Shown: positions 34,251 to 44,616 of the stretch, one piece after another
Layout: every line of letters starts with the position of its first letter
Position numbering within the stretch: position 1 is the stretch's first letter
NCBI RefSeq assembly: GCF_021130785.1
Contig: NC_060215.1
Span: 70,997,501 to 71,061,500 of the forward strand
Length of the DNA stretch: 64,000 nucleotides
Origin: Homalodisca vitripennis
Lineage: Eukaryota; Arthropoda; Insecta; Hemiptera; Cicadellidae
Direction of reading: 5' to 3'
Notes under the pieces: generated by a model
The model's database searches: none
The model's input: only the letters and a program-made list of their open reading frames with translations
Told to the model about the DNA's origin: nothing
Made by a program: the position numbers and the translations under genes

Positions 34251-35200
34251 CATGTACACAACTTTAATATTGTTATCTGTATCAATAGGTTTGTGTAATT
34301 CCCACAAGCTTTTGTTTTCTCTTTCTCAGTAACAAATTGTTTAAGAAAAAAATGTCCTACCCTAATTTCATTTTTTGACACAGGTCTAGCAAAGAGTTTT
34401 AATTGGTCTTCTTTAGAATCTGTGTACATTTCTGAGTACCGTAACCATTTCTGTTGAACCATACAGTTGGACTGAGTAAAGGTGTCATTCATTTTCATCA
34501 AGTCCATTTGGCTGGTTTGTGTCTGTCTTCTGTTTCTGCCTATATTTTCTTTTACTTTCGGTTTCCTTTAAGCGCTTTAATTTTATCTCAATATTATCTG
34601 ATTTCGTTGGTCTACCTGCCATTAATTGTTATTTACTGTTAGCCCTTTGTCGTTTTTTTGTCTCTGTATCTGTTTTCAAGTTATTATTCCATGCTTAGTG
34701 ATAAAGTTTCAATCTATCGCTGCATTTCTGAACACACAGATTGACTTTTTCTTTTTCCATTGCATGTTTCTCTATATTTAAAGTCATGTCTGAAAATAAA
34801 ACAAATTTGTTAGGGTTATATGGAAATATTTATACACATTTTTCTCTGATAGAGGGAGGCCTAGACCTATATGAAATGAAATGAAATGAATGAAATATGC
34901 CATTATTTAAGAGGCGGAGTTAGGGCTATTTAGCCCTCTCTACCACTCAACCTCACATAATATACAGATATATGTACAGTGAATGATCTTAACTAATAAC
35001 AAATTTCAAATTGAAATAAATGCTTAAAAATAAAATTTATCAGCTTAATATGTAGAAAAATTCAAACAAAGTTAAATTAAAACTTAAATTAGATTAATAA
35101 CAGATTTACTTTTTAAAGAATTTCTTGTTATTACTACATTCATTCTCACAAACACACAGCCTGACCACAAGCACACCACGAGCACCGCCACCCGTCATCC

Positions 35201-35518
35201 CTACAGACCGGCCAGCAACAAGTCCTTGACCTTTGCCCCAAAACGAGCTCGACCTTCTATAATACTTATATCATCAGGAAGAGAGTTCCAGAGGCGACAT
35301 GCCTGAACAGTGAACGACTTACTGAAAAAGTTCGATCGATGAACAGGAATTGACAGTAAGGTGGATCCCCTTCTCGTAGGTCGCTCACTTATATCGAAAT
35401 GTTCGGACAGGTAAACAGGTGACTTGTTTTTGATAACTGAATATAGAGTTGAAAGAATGTGAAGTTGGCGAAGTTGTTGAAGTTTCAGAAGCGATAGCTG
35501 CTTGAAAAATGGAGTCAC
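35201..35518 (-). pseudogene. LINE pol C-terminal tail
   Basis: The product starts MTPFFKQLSLLKLQQLRQLH, then YSVIKNKSPVYLSEHFDI, and RSNFFSKSFTVQACRLWNSL, where ACRLWNSLP is the conserved tail motif. One break separates it from the upstream reverse transcriptase. Confidence 0.78.
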
Positions 35519-35563
35519 ATGCTCATAACGTCTGAGATTGAAAATAAATCTGATACAATAGTT

Positions 35564-36546
35564 TTAAGCACGTTGAAGCCTGTCCGAAAACTCAACAGTC
35601 ATGTCATTGATCACAGCGTCACAGTAGTTGAAGTGTGGCAGTATGAGAGTTTTAACCAGCATAACCTTTACACTGAACGGTAGATATAAAGCAAAACGCT
35701 TTAAACTGTGAATGCCAGCAAATATTCTATTACACGTTACCGTAACCTGGTCATTCCACTTAAGACTTGAGCTCATAGTAAGAGCAAGGTTTTTCAGTTT
35801 GTTTTTAAAATTTAGTACGTGGTTATTGAGTTTAAGTTTTGGTGCAACGTTGAAGTCCAAATGGTCGATCAGTCTTGGGTTTCCCAATACCATTGCCTGC
35901 GTTTTGTCTTCATTTAATTTCAGCCCATGTTTATTTGCCCAACAAGCAATTGATTCAATGTCGTGATTGAGTAGAACTATAAACGTGTTCAGTTCATCAG
36001 GCGAACAGTGTACGTAAATTTGTAAATCTTCGGCATAAAGATGAAACTTAGAGTGCCTTATAATAGATGTGACGTCATTAATGTAAAGTGAGAACAATAG
36101 GGGCCCAAGAACAGAGCCCTGTGGAACACCCCGTGTTACGGTTTTCCATTCCGATATTGTTTCCCCTTCTTTGACACATTGCTGTCGCCCAGTGAGATAC
36201 GATTTGACCCAGTTAACACACCCATCGGAGAAACCATACTTCTTCAATTTGATGAGGAGAAGGGGGTAATAAACACAGTCGAAGGCTTTGGAAAAGTCAA
36301 AAGCAGTAAAATGGTGATTAGTCTCTTGTCCATTGCCAATCTGATATCATCAGTAATTTTAATTAGGGTTGTGGTGGTGCTGTGATTAGGCTTGAATCCA
36401 GACTGCCATTTAGATAAGATGTTATAGGTATTCAGATAAGATGAAATTTGTTGATGTACCACTCTTTCAAGGCATTTGGAGAGACAAGGGAGAATACTGA
36501 TTGGACGTAGGTCAGAAGGGGATTGCGGATTAGACACTTTTCTCAA
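35564..36546 (-). pseudogene. LINE reverse transcriptase (fingers and palm), frameshifted
   Basis: The first part (36546-36244) reads PSDLRPISILPCLSKCLERV and KWQSGFKPNHSTTTTLIKIT, ending where motif A should be (LLLTFPKPSTV; the DFSKAFD box is shifted and spoiled). The second part (36247-35564) reads GVPQGSVLGPLLFSLYIND, then FHLYAEDLQIYVH. Here the YADD box is YAED, losing an expected catalytic Asp. LVKTLILPHFNYCDAVIND follows, then the frame ends. Resembles CR1/L2-group enzymes. Confidence 0.82.
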
Positions 36547-36599
36547 CGGACGAACTAAAGCATGCTTCTAGGTTAAGGGAAAGACAGATGAATTTAAAG

Positions 36600-37330
36600 A
36601 ATAATTGAAAATGACTACTAAAACAGGAAGGGTGATTGGCAATGTATCTTTTAGAAAGGACTATATAAGATACAACTCATTATATAAAATGTTGGTTAAA
36701 ATAAAACAGTTTATCATAAAGTTAAATACTTTGAAAGCTTAACCAAGCCATAATAATGAAAAAGCGTTATAGACGGGACAAATTTTAAAATTGAGTATGA
36801 ATGCAAAGTAAGAAAAAAATGAACACTTTCGGGTTAGACTAAGAATACATTGTTAACACAAAATTCATTGTTTAGTTAAATATTTCATTTAGTATTGCTC
36901 AAGTTTCTTACCTTTCTTGTTATGGACAGGACTTCTGGGAAGCCTTTACAACATTGTAAACTTCCAATTTTCTGATCATCAACTTGATCAAAACTAGTAT
37001 ATCAGTGTAAAGTCCAGTTAATAAGGGTTTTCCTCCAAATGTTAGCAAACAGCTGATCAAGGTGTTCTTATATATTTTTGTTAAATCACCTATAATTTCG
37101 CATCTGAAAAGGCTAACAGGAACATGTTAATTAAGAGTGCAAAAATTTGTAAAACCAACAATACTTATAAAAATAGTTATTGATTCTGCCAGCTCCGATT
37201 TTTCTCTTAATAATAATAATACTAAAACTGAAAGTATAAAAATATATTTAAAATTTTATATCTAGGATTACTTTTCCATGAAATGGCTGATTTAGTGAAG
37301 TTATTGAGACATTATGTTTTTGTTCTTTTA
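36600..37330. other. Upstream flank of ANAPC4, no recognised element
   Basis: AT-rich DNA with no clear ORF. A first non-coding ANAPC4 exon or the promoter may lie here or farther left. An acceptor-like CTTTTAG ends at 37331, suggesting that the first coding exon is not the first exon. Confidence 0.4.
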
Positions 37331-37371
37331 GGGGTTAAGATTGTTCAACGGATTTGAAAATACTCATAAAA

Positions 37372-37480
37372 ATGTCAGGACATATAATTCGCCAACTTGA
37401 AGAACGACATGTTGCCATCAAAGTTGATTTGATGGTATGGTCTAACAAGATGGACCTTCTAGCTCTTTCCAACAGTAAAG
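37372..37480 (+). CDS. ANAPC4: ANAPC4 coding exon 1 (start codon)
   Basis: The ATG at 37372 is the first in its frame after an in-frame stop at 37336-37338, which supports it as the start. The exon encodes MSGHIIRQLEERHV and KVDLMVWSNKMDLLALSNSK, the first blade of the N-terminal WD40 propeller of APC4. It ends in AAAG|GTAAGCC, a good splice donor, in phase 1. A polypyrimidine tract and AG just upstream (37331) suggest a 5' UTR exon farther left that I could not place. Confidence 0.85.
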
Positions 37481-39159
37481 GTAAGCCTTTTCTGTTTTAC
37501 AGATTCTATATATTTTTACTCTTTGGTTGTCTGTAATTCCTTAACCCTCCAGGTGATATATATTTTCACCCATGGTGATGGGCCAGTTTGACTTAATTGT
37601 GAAAATTCTCATGTTAAAATTAGTTTTATTCAGCCAATAAAGGTTTCATAATATATTTTGTTATATATAATTTAATATGTATATTCTAAAGAATCAGAAA
37701 ATAATAATATAATTAAACTTACCCTAATCTGATGAGCCTTTGTATTTTGTTGAATTTGAAAGTTTACTTTTGCGAAAAAAGATTTTTAAATTCTCACAAC
37801 TGCTGCTTTACTATGCATCACTAAGTTTTTTAATCAATATTTTTAAAGATTTTTATAACTTTTTATATAAACAGTAATTTAAAAATATAACAATGTGTAC
37901 TGGGCATAACATGAGTAAGAACCTGATGGACAGATGAGCAAAGTTCATCTTGCTCAGACAGTAATGTATATTAGCAGCTACTCTCTATCTTGTCTCAGGG
38001 TACTCTCGGTTGCTTCTATGTCTTATTTTAAATTTGGTGTAGAATATTCTTACCCATTAAGAATACATTGACTTGAAATTTCAGCTTACTTGGTCACTAT
38101 CCTCTGCAACAACTAAGATCACCAAGTTTAAAAATGTGTGTATTTTTAGCCAAAATAAAATATTATAGATACACCAGATAATAATTTGTGATGGTGAAAT
38201 TTTGCAAATGAAATTCTCTCATGGAGGGACCAATTTTTATTATTGATATACTTTATTAATGCCACTTATACATAGTTTGAAGTCAACTCATTTGAAGCCA
38301 TTATTTCTGGGTTTAAAGAGTAAATCTTTATGAGTCCTAGTTCTAACAGTAAATGTTATCCAATAGACTGAATTTTGCAGTTAAGATACCCACATAGTGA
38401 ATGTTTTGTAACAGAAGACAAAATTCCTTAAGTAAAACCATTTAAGTATTTTTGTTTGATCTTCTCCTGAACCTATTTAATGGAGCTGATGCACCACTAG
38501 CGAAACCAAATCATTGAACTGCTCAAGCAAAAATAATTTAGCTTTGGTATTTATTAAGTAATGTAAGTTTTCAGTTAAAATTAAAATTTTTAATTCCATT
38601 TTGAAGGCAAGAAATGTGTCATACAGATAAAATATAATTTAGCACTCTGTGGTATTGTTAGGCAGGTACTAAACAAAGTTATTAGGATTTATGACATATA
38701 CAAGATATTTCAAGTTTACAAGAAAGCTAAAATAATACTTAATAGCTCATTCTCTCTACTTTTAGGAGATATGAATGTTAATGCTTAGGTATTGAGTTTT
38801 AAATTAGTTAGTTAATTTTTTGGTAATTTTTCCCAGTTTGTGAAAACATTTTTAACACTATTCACCTGTAAACTTAGCACATTAAAAATGAAAATATGTT
38901 CTATTAAATGGGATATTTATATAATGTTTACTTATATGTTCAAAATAGATTAGACACTATGCTCTTATTTTGATAATTGTATTTTATCAGGCATTTGTTG
39001 TTTCCTGATATCCTTTTATAGAAGCCCCTTCAGCCTATTAGCTTACTACTACTACTAGCTGCTATATTATGTAAACAATGTTATCATTTTGTTACTTGAT
39101 TTTACCTTGTATTGAAATTACTCTTTATATTTAAAGATCAAAATGTAAATCTTTTGCAG
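37481..39159 (+). other. ANAPC4 intron between coding exons 1 and 2
   Basis: Begins GTAAGCC and ends TTTTGCAG. AT-rich, with no transposon recognised. Confidence 0.7.
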
Positions 39160-39288
39160 GAGAAATAGCTCTTCACCGATTGACATGGCAGAGGGTTTGG
39201 CTACTGCCTCCTCCTACACCAGATATGGTTGTACGCAAACTGGCTTGGAGACCAGATGGCCGAGTAATCGCAGTTGCATATGTACCCA
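39160..39288 (+). CDS. ANAPC4: ANAPC4 coding exon 2
   Basis: Acceptor TTTTGCAG precedes and donor GTAAGTAG follows. In phase 1 it reads GEIALHRLTWQRVWLLPPP then KLAWRPDGRVIAVAYVP. LHRL...VW and LAWRPDG are the hallmark words of the APC4 WD40 domain (Apc4_WD40 family). The neighbouring exons continue the same blade pattern. Confidence 0.9.
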
Positions 39289-39435
39289 GTAAGTAGATAA
39301 CAGGCCTAAGTATTTGGTTAAAAAAGGCTTAATTACTAGTTTTATTTTAGCTTGTAACATTGTTTAACCCCTTTCACTCCAACTATGTGATGTCATATTT
39401 CCCTATTCATGTAATTTAAAAATAAAATTACTATA

Positions 39436-40223
39436 CAGTCGACTCTCGATAACTCGAACCTCAATAAGTCGAATTCTTTGATAACTCGAATTTTTTTTCC
39501 GTTCCCTTGAGAAAACGTGCCTAATTCGAAAAAAAAACCATGCGTAACTCGAATTAATTTTGTACCCGAATTTTACCTCAATAACTCGAAGTAACAGAAA
39601 AATTACCTCTATAACTCGAAGTTCAGTAGATAAGTCGAAGTCTTTAAATACATTACCTCTGCAACTCGAAATTTCAGATCAACCCTCTCTAACACGAAGC
39701 TGTGCTGTGTTTACAGCGAACCTGTGTTAGGTCATAGACCTAGCCGAACAGGTCTGGACATGTCGCTGAATTGTCCGACTGTCTACAAAAGGCCGCAGTG
39801 AACACTTTACGTAGCTACTTAGAACAATCAAGTGACGTACCAGACAACGTGTTCTCTGCTGTTGTTGTTATTGAGAACATTATAGACTTAAATTCTGAAA
39901 AAAGCCTTAGGCAGAAGAAGATTACGGATTATTTTCAAATTTGAATTGTATGTACGTATGAATTGTAGGCATAGATTGCAGTGTGACAGTAAGTACAAAT
40001 GCTGTATGTAGTTACAGTACATACATTAGTTTTGTAAAGGATGCAGGTAATAAAAAACATAGTTTATTTGTACCTCTATAACTCGAATTTTATTTTGTTT
40101 ACCTCTGTAAGTCGAATTTAGTGAAATATTACCTCTATAACTCGAACTATTCTTAAGTCGAACTATACGAAACTCGAAGAAAGCAGCCGTTCCCTTGAAA
40201 TTCGAGTTATCAAGAGTCGACTG
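39436..40223 (+). mobile_element. pogo-like deletion derivative in ANAPC4 intron
   Basis: TA flanks the ends CAGTCGACTCTCGATAACTC and (reverse complement) CAGTCGACTCTTGATAACTC. The 788-bp body carries more than ten AACTCGAA / AAGTCGAA words near both ends, probable transposase sites. A short coding remnant at about 39800-39940 reads NTLRSYLEQSSDVPDNVFSA then QKKITDYFQI and a stop, the C-terminus of a pogo/Tigger transposase. The DDE core is deleted. Confidence 0.88.
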
Positions 40224-40391
40224 TACTCTGAAAAAATATTTATTTTGTTTTTAGAAGTCTCTTTATATTTTACTCTTGCATAGATAAATAAGGTGATAGT
40301 GAAAAATAAAACATTTGTATTTCAAATTATATTTTTTAGCATTTTTGTTTGCTCTTCTCTGGCAATAATTATTATCAGGCTACATTCTAAG

Positions 40392-40392
<1 letters not shown>

Positions 40393-40439
<47 letters not shown>
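40393..40439. repeat. (TA)n microsatellite, left half
   Basis: About 47 bases of TA repeats directly left of the 2.6-kb transposon. Its continuation lies directly right of the transposon, so the element appears to have inserted into one TA tract. Confidence 0.92.
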
Positions 40440-40442
<3 letters not shown>

Positions 40443-40834
40443 GCGGTGAGATTAAAAAGGAAAACATTCCAGTATTTTGACAAATTGAGTTGAAATAGCC
40501 ATTTTGTTTTTCAGACCTAAATGCTTCTAATGAGATAAATAAAGAAAACATTCCTTTATATTTAGTAGCCATGGCAACCCATTTGATTCTAGACTGAGAT
40601 TAAGAAAGAAAACATTCCAGGAATGTTTTCCTTTTTAACCTCAGTGAGGAGTAGTTCGTTGTTTGGCCAGTAGAGTGCATTGTGTGTAATATTGGTTTAT
40701 TATTGCTAATACACTAACCTGTAAGTAGTTAAAGTTGTAAGGTTATGAGAGTATTTAACACTATTTATTTTCAGTAATTGTGCTATTACCCCTGTAAGTT
40801 AAGTGAGTTCTAATCATTTTGATGATCAAAAACT

Positions 40835-41503
40835 ATGTCTGAAGCATCAGAAAATGAAGAAAGCCCTGCTAAGAAAAGGAGAGGCGTAGGAAATGCTGTA
40901 AGTAAAATGAAAGTTGCTAGGCTGAAAGGAGAAGAGTTTGTAACAACTTCTGGAGTATTAGTTGAACAAAAGACTACAGGTCCTGAATGTGACTGTAGGA
41001 AGAAATGTACCTCTAATTTTACTGAGGAACAAAAACTTAAAATAGTTTGTACGGTTTACAGTGGTAGGCCTAAGAATGAACGGGACACTTATTTGATAGG
41101 TTTGATTGACCGCTGTGATGTTCAAAGGCACAGATCTATTAGTCCACATTCAAAACAGCTTTCCTCATCTTTTAAATATAACACCGTAGTTGATGGTAAA
41201 AAGTTTGAAGTGTGCCGTAAGGCTTACTTAAGCTTACATGCAGTAACTAGCAAGGTTGTTTTTCGTTTGACATCTATTTTAACCAAAGGAGAGGAGCCTA
41301 TTGATATGAGAGGTAGACATGGTAATCATTCAAAAATTCCAAATGAAGTTTTAATTAAGTTGAATGAGCATATCGAATCATATCCAAAAAAAACCTCTCA
41401 TTACTCATCCATCGAAGTAACTTACCTAGAGGCTGGCCTTACATGCAAAATTATGCATGATATGTTCATTGAAAAACATCCTGATCTTAGCAAAAACAAT
41501 TAA
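40835..41503 (+). CDS. DDD transposase, N-terminal part (first frame)
   Basis: ATG at 40835 in AAAACTATGTCTG. The product starts with an acidic and basic head (MSEASENEESPAKKRRGVGN). A cysteine cluster CDCRKKC follows at about residue 54, with FTEEQKLKI after it. HAVTSKVVFRLTSI lies before a linker GRHGNHSKIPNEV and a helix ending MHDMFIEKHPDL. The shape (zinc cluster, then helical DNA-binding region) is that of a transposase N-terminus. The frame stops at 41503, but the protein evidently continues in the next frame after an A-run near 41494. Confidence 0.8.
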   Translation: MSEASENEESPAKKRRGVGNAVSKMKVARLKGEEFVTTSGVLVEQKTTGPECDCRKKCTSNFTEEQKLKIVCTVYSGRPKNERDTYLIGLIDRCDVQRHRSISPHSKQLSSSFKYNTVVDGKKFEVCRKAYLSLHAVTSKVVFRLTSILTKGEEPIDMRGRHGNHSKIPNEVLIKLNEHIESYPKKTSHYSSIEVTYLEAGLTCKIMHDMFIEKHPDLSKNN

Positions 41504-42614
41504 ATATGAATACTTCCTTAATTACTACAAAGAAAAATATGGATACCGATTCGGTAGGCCACAAGTTGATGTGTGTTCTACATGCGAAAATCTTAATACT
41601 AAAATTAAATCTACAAATCTGACTGATAGTGCAAAGAAAACATCTGCAGTGGAGTTAATGATCCATAAAAGGAGAGCATGTAAATTTTACAAAAAGATTG
41701 AAGAGATCACTGAAATTTGCAAAAATAGGGATGATGTTCATGCAGTGTGTTTTGATTTTATGCAAAACCTCCCTTTACCTTGCATGCCTGTGCAGGAGAT
41801 GTTTTATCTCCGAAAATTATGGCATTATGTGTTTTGTGTCCACAGCTTAAGTGATGACAAGACTACAATGTATACATACCATGAAGGAGTTGCAAAAAAA
41901 GGTGCTAACGATGTGTGTTCCTTATTGAATGACTACATCAAAAACAGTGATAATGAACAAGTAAAAACTCTTTATGTTTTTAGTGATGCATGCCCAGGGC
42001 AAAATCGTAACCAAACAATGGTTAGGTATTTTTTATCATTAACTCTTATGAAGCGGTTTCATGAAATTCAAGTTTTTTTCCCAACTAGAGGGCACAGTTT
42101 TTTACCTTGTGACCGGGACTTTGGGGTCATCAAGAGGGTAATTCGTCGCCATGACAGAGTTTATTCCCCTGAGCAATACAACAAAATGATACAAAGTGCA
42201 AAAAAACTGGAGCCTAAGTTCATAGTAAAAAGTGTTAAAAATCATGACATACTTGATTTTAACCAGTGGTGGCCTGAATATTTCAAAAAAACCTGTCAAA
42301 GTGTAAGAACTAAGGAACCTTTCAAAGTCAGTACATACAGCCATCTTACTTTTTCTGCAGCAAAAAGGGGATACGTGACTGCACGTCGATTCATTGATGG
42401 ATTGAACAGTGATAGTATTTTCAAACTTTACAAAGGTGGTGAAGTTATCCTTCCAAGTGAAAGAGCCTATAATGGAAAAGTTCCAATTAAGGTAGCTAAA
42501 CTTAATGATGTATCTAAAATAATACATTATGTGCCAGATCAATATAGACTTTTTTATGAGAACATATTGGAGTGGCCTTCAACTACTGATAACCAAGAAG
42601 ACGGTGATGACTAA
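41493..42614 (+). CDS. DDD transposase, catalytic part (second frame)
   Basis: The second frame reads on from TIKYEYFLNYYKEKYGYRFG, with QVDVCSTCENL and a following HKRRAC that look zinc-binding. The likely catalytic triad is VCFDFMQNLP (Asp), LYVFSDACPGQNRN (Asp) and RGHSFLPCDRDFG (Asp). ILDFNQWWPEYFKKT follows. It ends with an acidic tail (NQEDGDD). I know this protein type as an unnamed, repeated family in insect genomes. The whole 370-residue part has no internal stop, so the copy is young. Confidence 0.8.
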   Translation, partial: KTIKYEYFLNYYKEKYGYRFGRPQVDVCSTCENLNTKIKSTNLTDSAKKTSAVELMIHKRRACKFYKKIEEITEICKNRDDVHAVCFDFMQNLPLPCMPVQEMFYLRKLWHYVFCVHSLSDDKTTMYTYHEGVAKKGANDVCSLLNDYIKNSDNEQVKTLYVFSDACPGQNRNQTMVRYFLSLTLMKRFHEIQVFFPTRGHSFLPCDRDFGVIKRVIRRHDRVYSPEQYNKMIQSAKKLEPKFIVKSVKNHDILDFNQWWPEYFKKTCQSVRTKEPFKVSTYSHLTFSAAKRGYVTARRFIDGLNSDSIFKLYKGGEVILPSERAYNGKVPIKVAKLNDVSKIIHYVPDQYRLFYENILEWPSTTDNQEDGDD

Positions 42615-42993
42615 AAATACCTACTGAAAATCCAAGCTAAAAGCAACATTTTACATTGTAACTCCTTTGTTTCTAAGTAATTATTGCAATTTCATATTTT
42701 GAGACAATTAAAACTATTTGATTTGATAAAAGCTGAGGGTTTTAATAGTTTTTCCACCTTCTTCCTGTGTTGAGATAAAAAAGGAAAATATTCCATAAGT
42801 TTTATTTGTCTCTCAGGATAAAACTATTGGTTATATTAAAAAAGTATTTACACAAAAATATTACCTTAAATGTAATAAACAAATTTGTAATTGTTCATTT
42901 TACTCTTAATGCTAAGCTAAGGTTGTTATGGAGTTTTTATTGTTTCCTGTAAAATTAGGGTTACTGGAATGTTTTCCTTTTTAATCTCACCGC

Positions 42994-42996
<3 letters not shown>

Positions 42997-43045
<49 letters not shown>
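42997..43045. repeat. (TA)n microsatellite, right half
   Basis: About 49 bases of AT repeats directly right of the transposon, then an A-run. Confidence 0.92.
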
Positions 43046-43050
<5 letters not shown>

Positions 43051-43380
43051 AACATAATAAACATAACATAAATAATAACAATAAGCAAATAACATAAATT
43101 AGTGCTGTGATGAAAATAACAAATAAAAGTATACTTACTTTACGTCTTATTATTTAAAGCTAATTATGAAAATTAATCAGAGATACATAAATACAAGCAA
43201 CATATAAAATATACAATTTTACACAAACACATAATATTCACTTCCTTATACTTCTCGTAAACATCTATGTACTATAATAAATTATACATTAAAATGCAAA
43301 AGGTTGCAATGAACCTTTCTTTTCCGTTTATTAACTATTTATTTTAGAAATTAAAAGTTAAATTCGTACATTAAACCCCA
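43046..43380. other. AT-rich intron spacer
   Basis: May include the 3' UTR of the following minus-strand LINE. No distinct feature was seen. Confidence 0.4.
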
Positions 43381-43389
43381 ACGGTACGC

Positions 43390-43845
43390 CTACGTATCCT
43401 TCATATAATTACCCAAATTGGGCCAATCCCTTCCATTGAGGTAAGATTCAAATTCGTTCCTATTTAAGGAGGTTTTACCGAGCCATTTTTTTCTGTAGTA
43501 AGCAAAAATAGGGCAAGAAGCCATGTAATGGAACACGTCTTTGTTTTCGTTTTTATAACATAATGAGTATAAATAATTTTTTCCGGTTATCCAGGGTTTG
43601 TAATTTAAATCGACAAGCTCTGCTCTGACCTTAATGGCCCAAGACATAACTGAAACTTTCAAATTTTCAGTGTGAAAGGTTCTGTTGCCCAGGTCAAGGT
43701 CAAGTGTCAAGTATTGTTTGTGATAAACAGACGTCTTGGCTCTGCTGACTGTATAAGCCCGCCAAACTGCCCGCTCTGCCTCCACCACTTCCGACAGTTG
43801 TGATTGCAAATCACAATCAATGTCAAAATTTAATGTTTTCCCCAC
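43390..43845 (-). pseudogene. LINE A pol C-terminal tail
   Basis: Reads AVWRAYTVSRAKTSVYHKQY, then LYSLCYKNENKDVFHYMASC and PIFAYYRKKWLG, a CxxC-less variant of the Cys/His tail (SLC...ENKDVFHYMASCP). It ends NYMKDT. Confidence 0.68.
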
Positions 43846-44195
43846 ATTCCTTGCTAAAACTTTCCAATCTTTACACCAAAAAATATTTGTTTCTACAATT
43901 TGTCGAGCAAGAATTTTTGGTAGCCACTCCTCAGGCAGACTCTTAATAAATACTTAATATTTAGAGATAAAGTAAACATATGCAACTTTTCAATTCCCGT
44001 TTCAAGATAAATCACATAGATTGGTGTGTTTTTCGGAAGTCGAAATAATTTTTTAATAAAGTTTTTCTGCACTTATTCTACGTATTCATTTTCGGAGAAT
44101 CCCCAGACCTGAGCCCCGTAGCAAAGTATCGACTTCACCACCGAGCTGAATAATGTAAACTTAGCGCTTACTGGGACATCGATGTTATTTATCAG

Positions 44196-44608
44196 TCAAT
44201 TCCAAACAGAATTAATTGCAATATTTGAAGCCCTGGCTTTATCTTTGAAGTGTTCAGACCAAGAAAGAGACAATGTAAGAGTAATTCCTAAGTACTTGTA
44301 ACTGTTCACAACTTCTATTCGTTCCCCGTTAAACCACCATTTATCATTACCACTCAATTTACCCCCCTTTCTAAAAACTATAATCTTGGATTTATTCAAA
44401 TTAACCTTCAGATTCCATGTAGTACAATATATTTCTAGCTTTTTAATCATGTGTTGCATACTGGTGCTTGTTGGAGCTAATAATACCAAGTCATCTGTAT
44501 ACAGCAGAATATTGACGCGGTGGGTGTCAAAACTGCATTCTCCACCCAGCACTTCCGGAAGCTGATTAATAAATAGGCAATAGACAATAGACTCTACTTT
44601 CATATTCA
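44196..44608 (-). pseudogene. LINE A reverse transcriptase, second part
   Basis: Resumes with FLMNMKVES and FINQLPEVLGG, then NILLYTDDLVLLAPTS (YTDD box), LEIYCTTWNLKVNLNKSKII and NSYKYLGITLTLSLSW. It ends in a stop at 44196, with more pol in other frames toward 43845. Confidence 0.78.
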
Positions 44609-44616
44609 TCAAGAAC

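Larger units (their letters stand above)
34871..36590 (-). mobile_element. 5'-truncated LINE; 3' end shared with the 5S SINE
   Basis: Pol fragments run leftward from about 36550 to 35201, followed by a 3' UTR. The terminus is GAGGGCTAAATAGCCCTAAC and a (TTTCA)n-like tail at about 34871-34900. The endonuclease is absent, so the copy is 5' truncated inside the early reverse transcriptase. The 3' hairpin AGGGCT/AGCCCT is the same as in the SINE at 33.7 kb. Confidence 0.85.
40440..42996 (+). mobile_element. 2.56-kb DNA transposon with perfect terminal repeats and DDD transposase
   Basis: The left end GAAGCGGTGAGATTAAAAAG continues for at least 33 bases that equal the reverse complement of the right end without mismatch. 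TA repeats abut both ends, so the target duplication is within TA/ATAT and its length cannot be read. The sequence GAGATTAAAAAGGAAAACAT recurs in altered forms inside both ends (about 40536, 40600-40650, 42773). It encodes a transposase in two overlapping frames. A Sola-type or related superfamily is suspected but unproven. Confidence 0.88.

Noticed and set aside
34250..34507. 85-codon minus-strand ORF upstream of the mariner remnant
   Set aside because: May be part of the decayed mariner, but no motif could be aligned, so it was not annotated as coding.
40387..40572. ORF made of Ile-Tyr repeats
   Set aside because: Translation of the (TA)n microsatellite.
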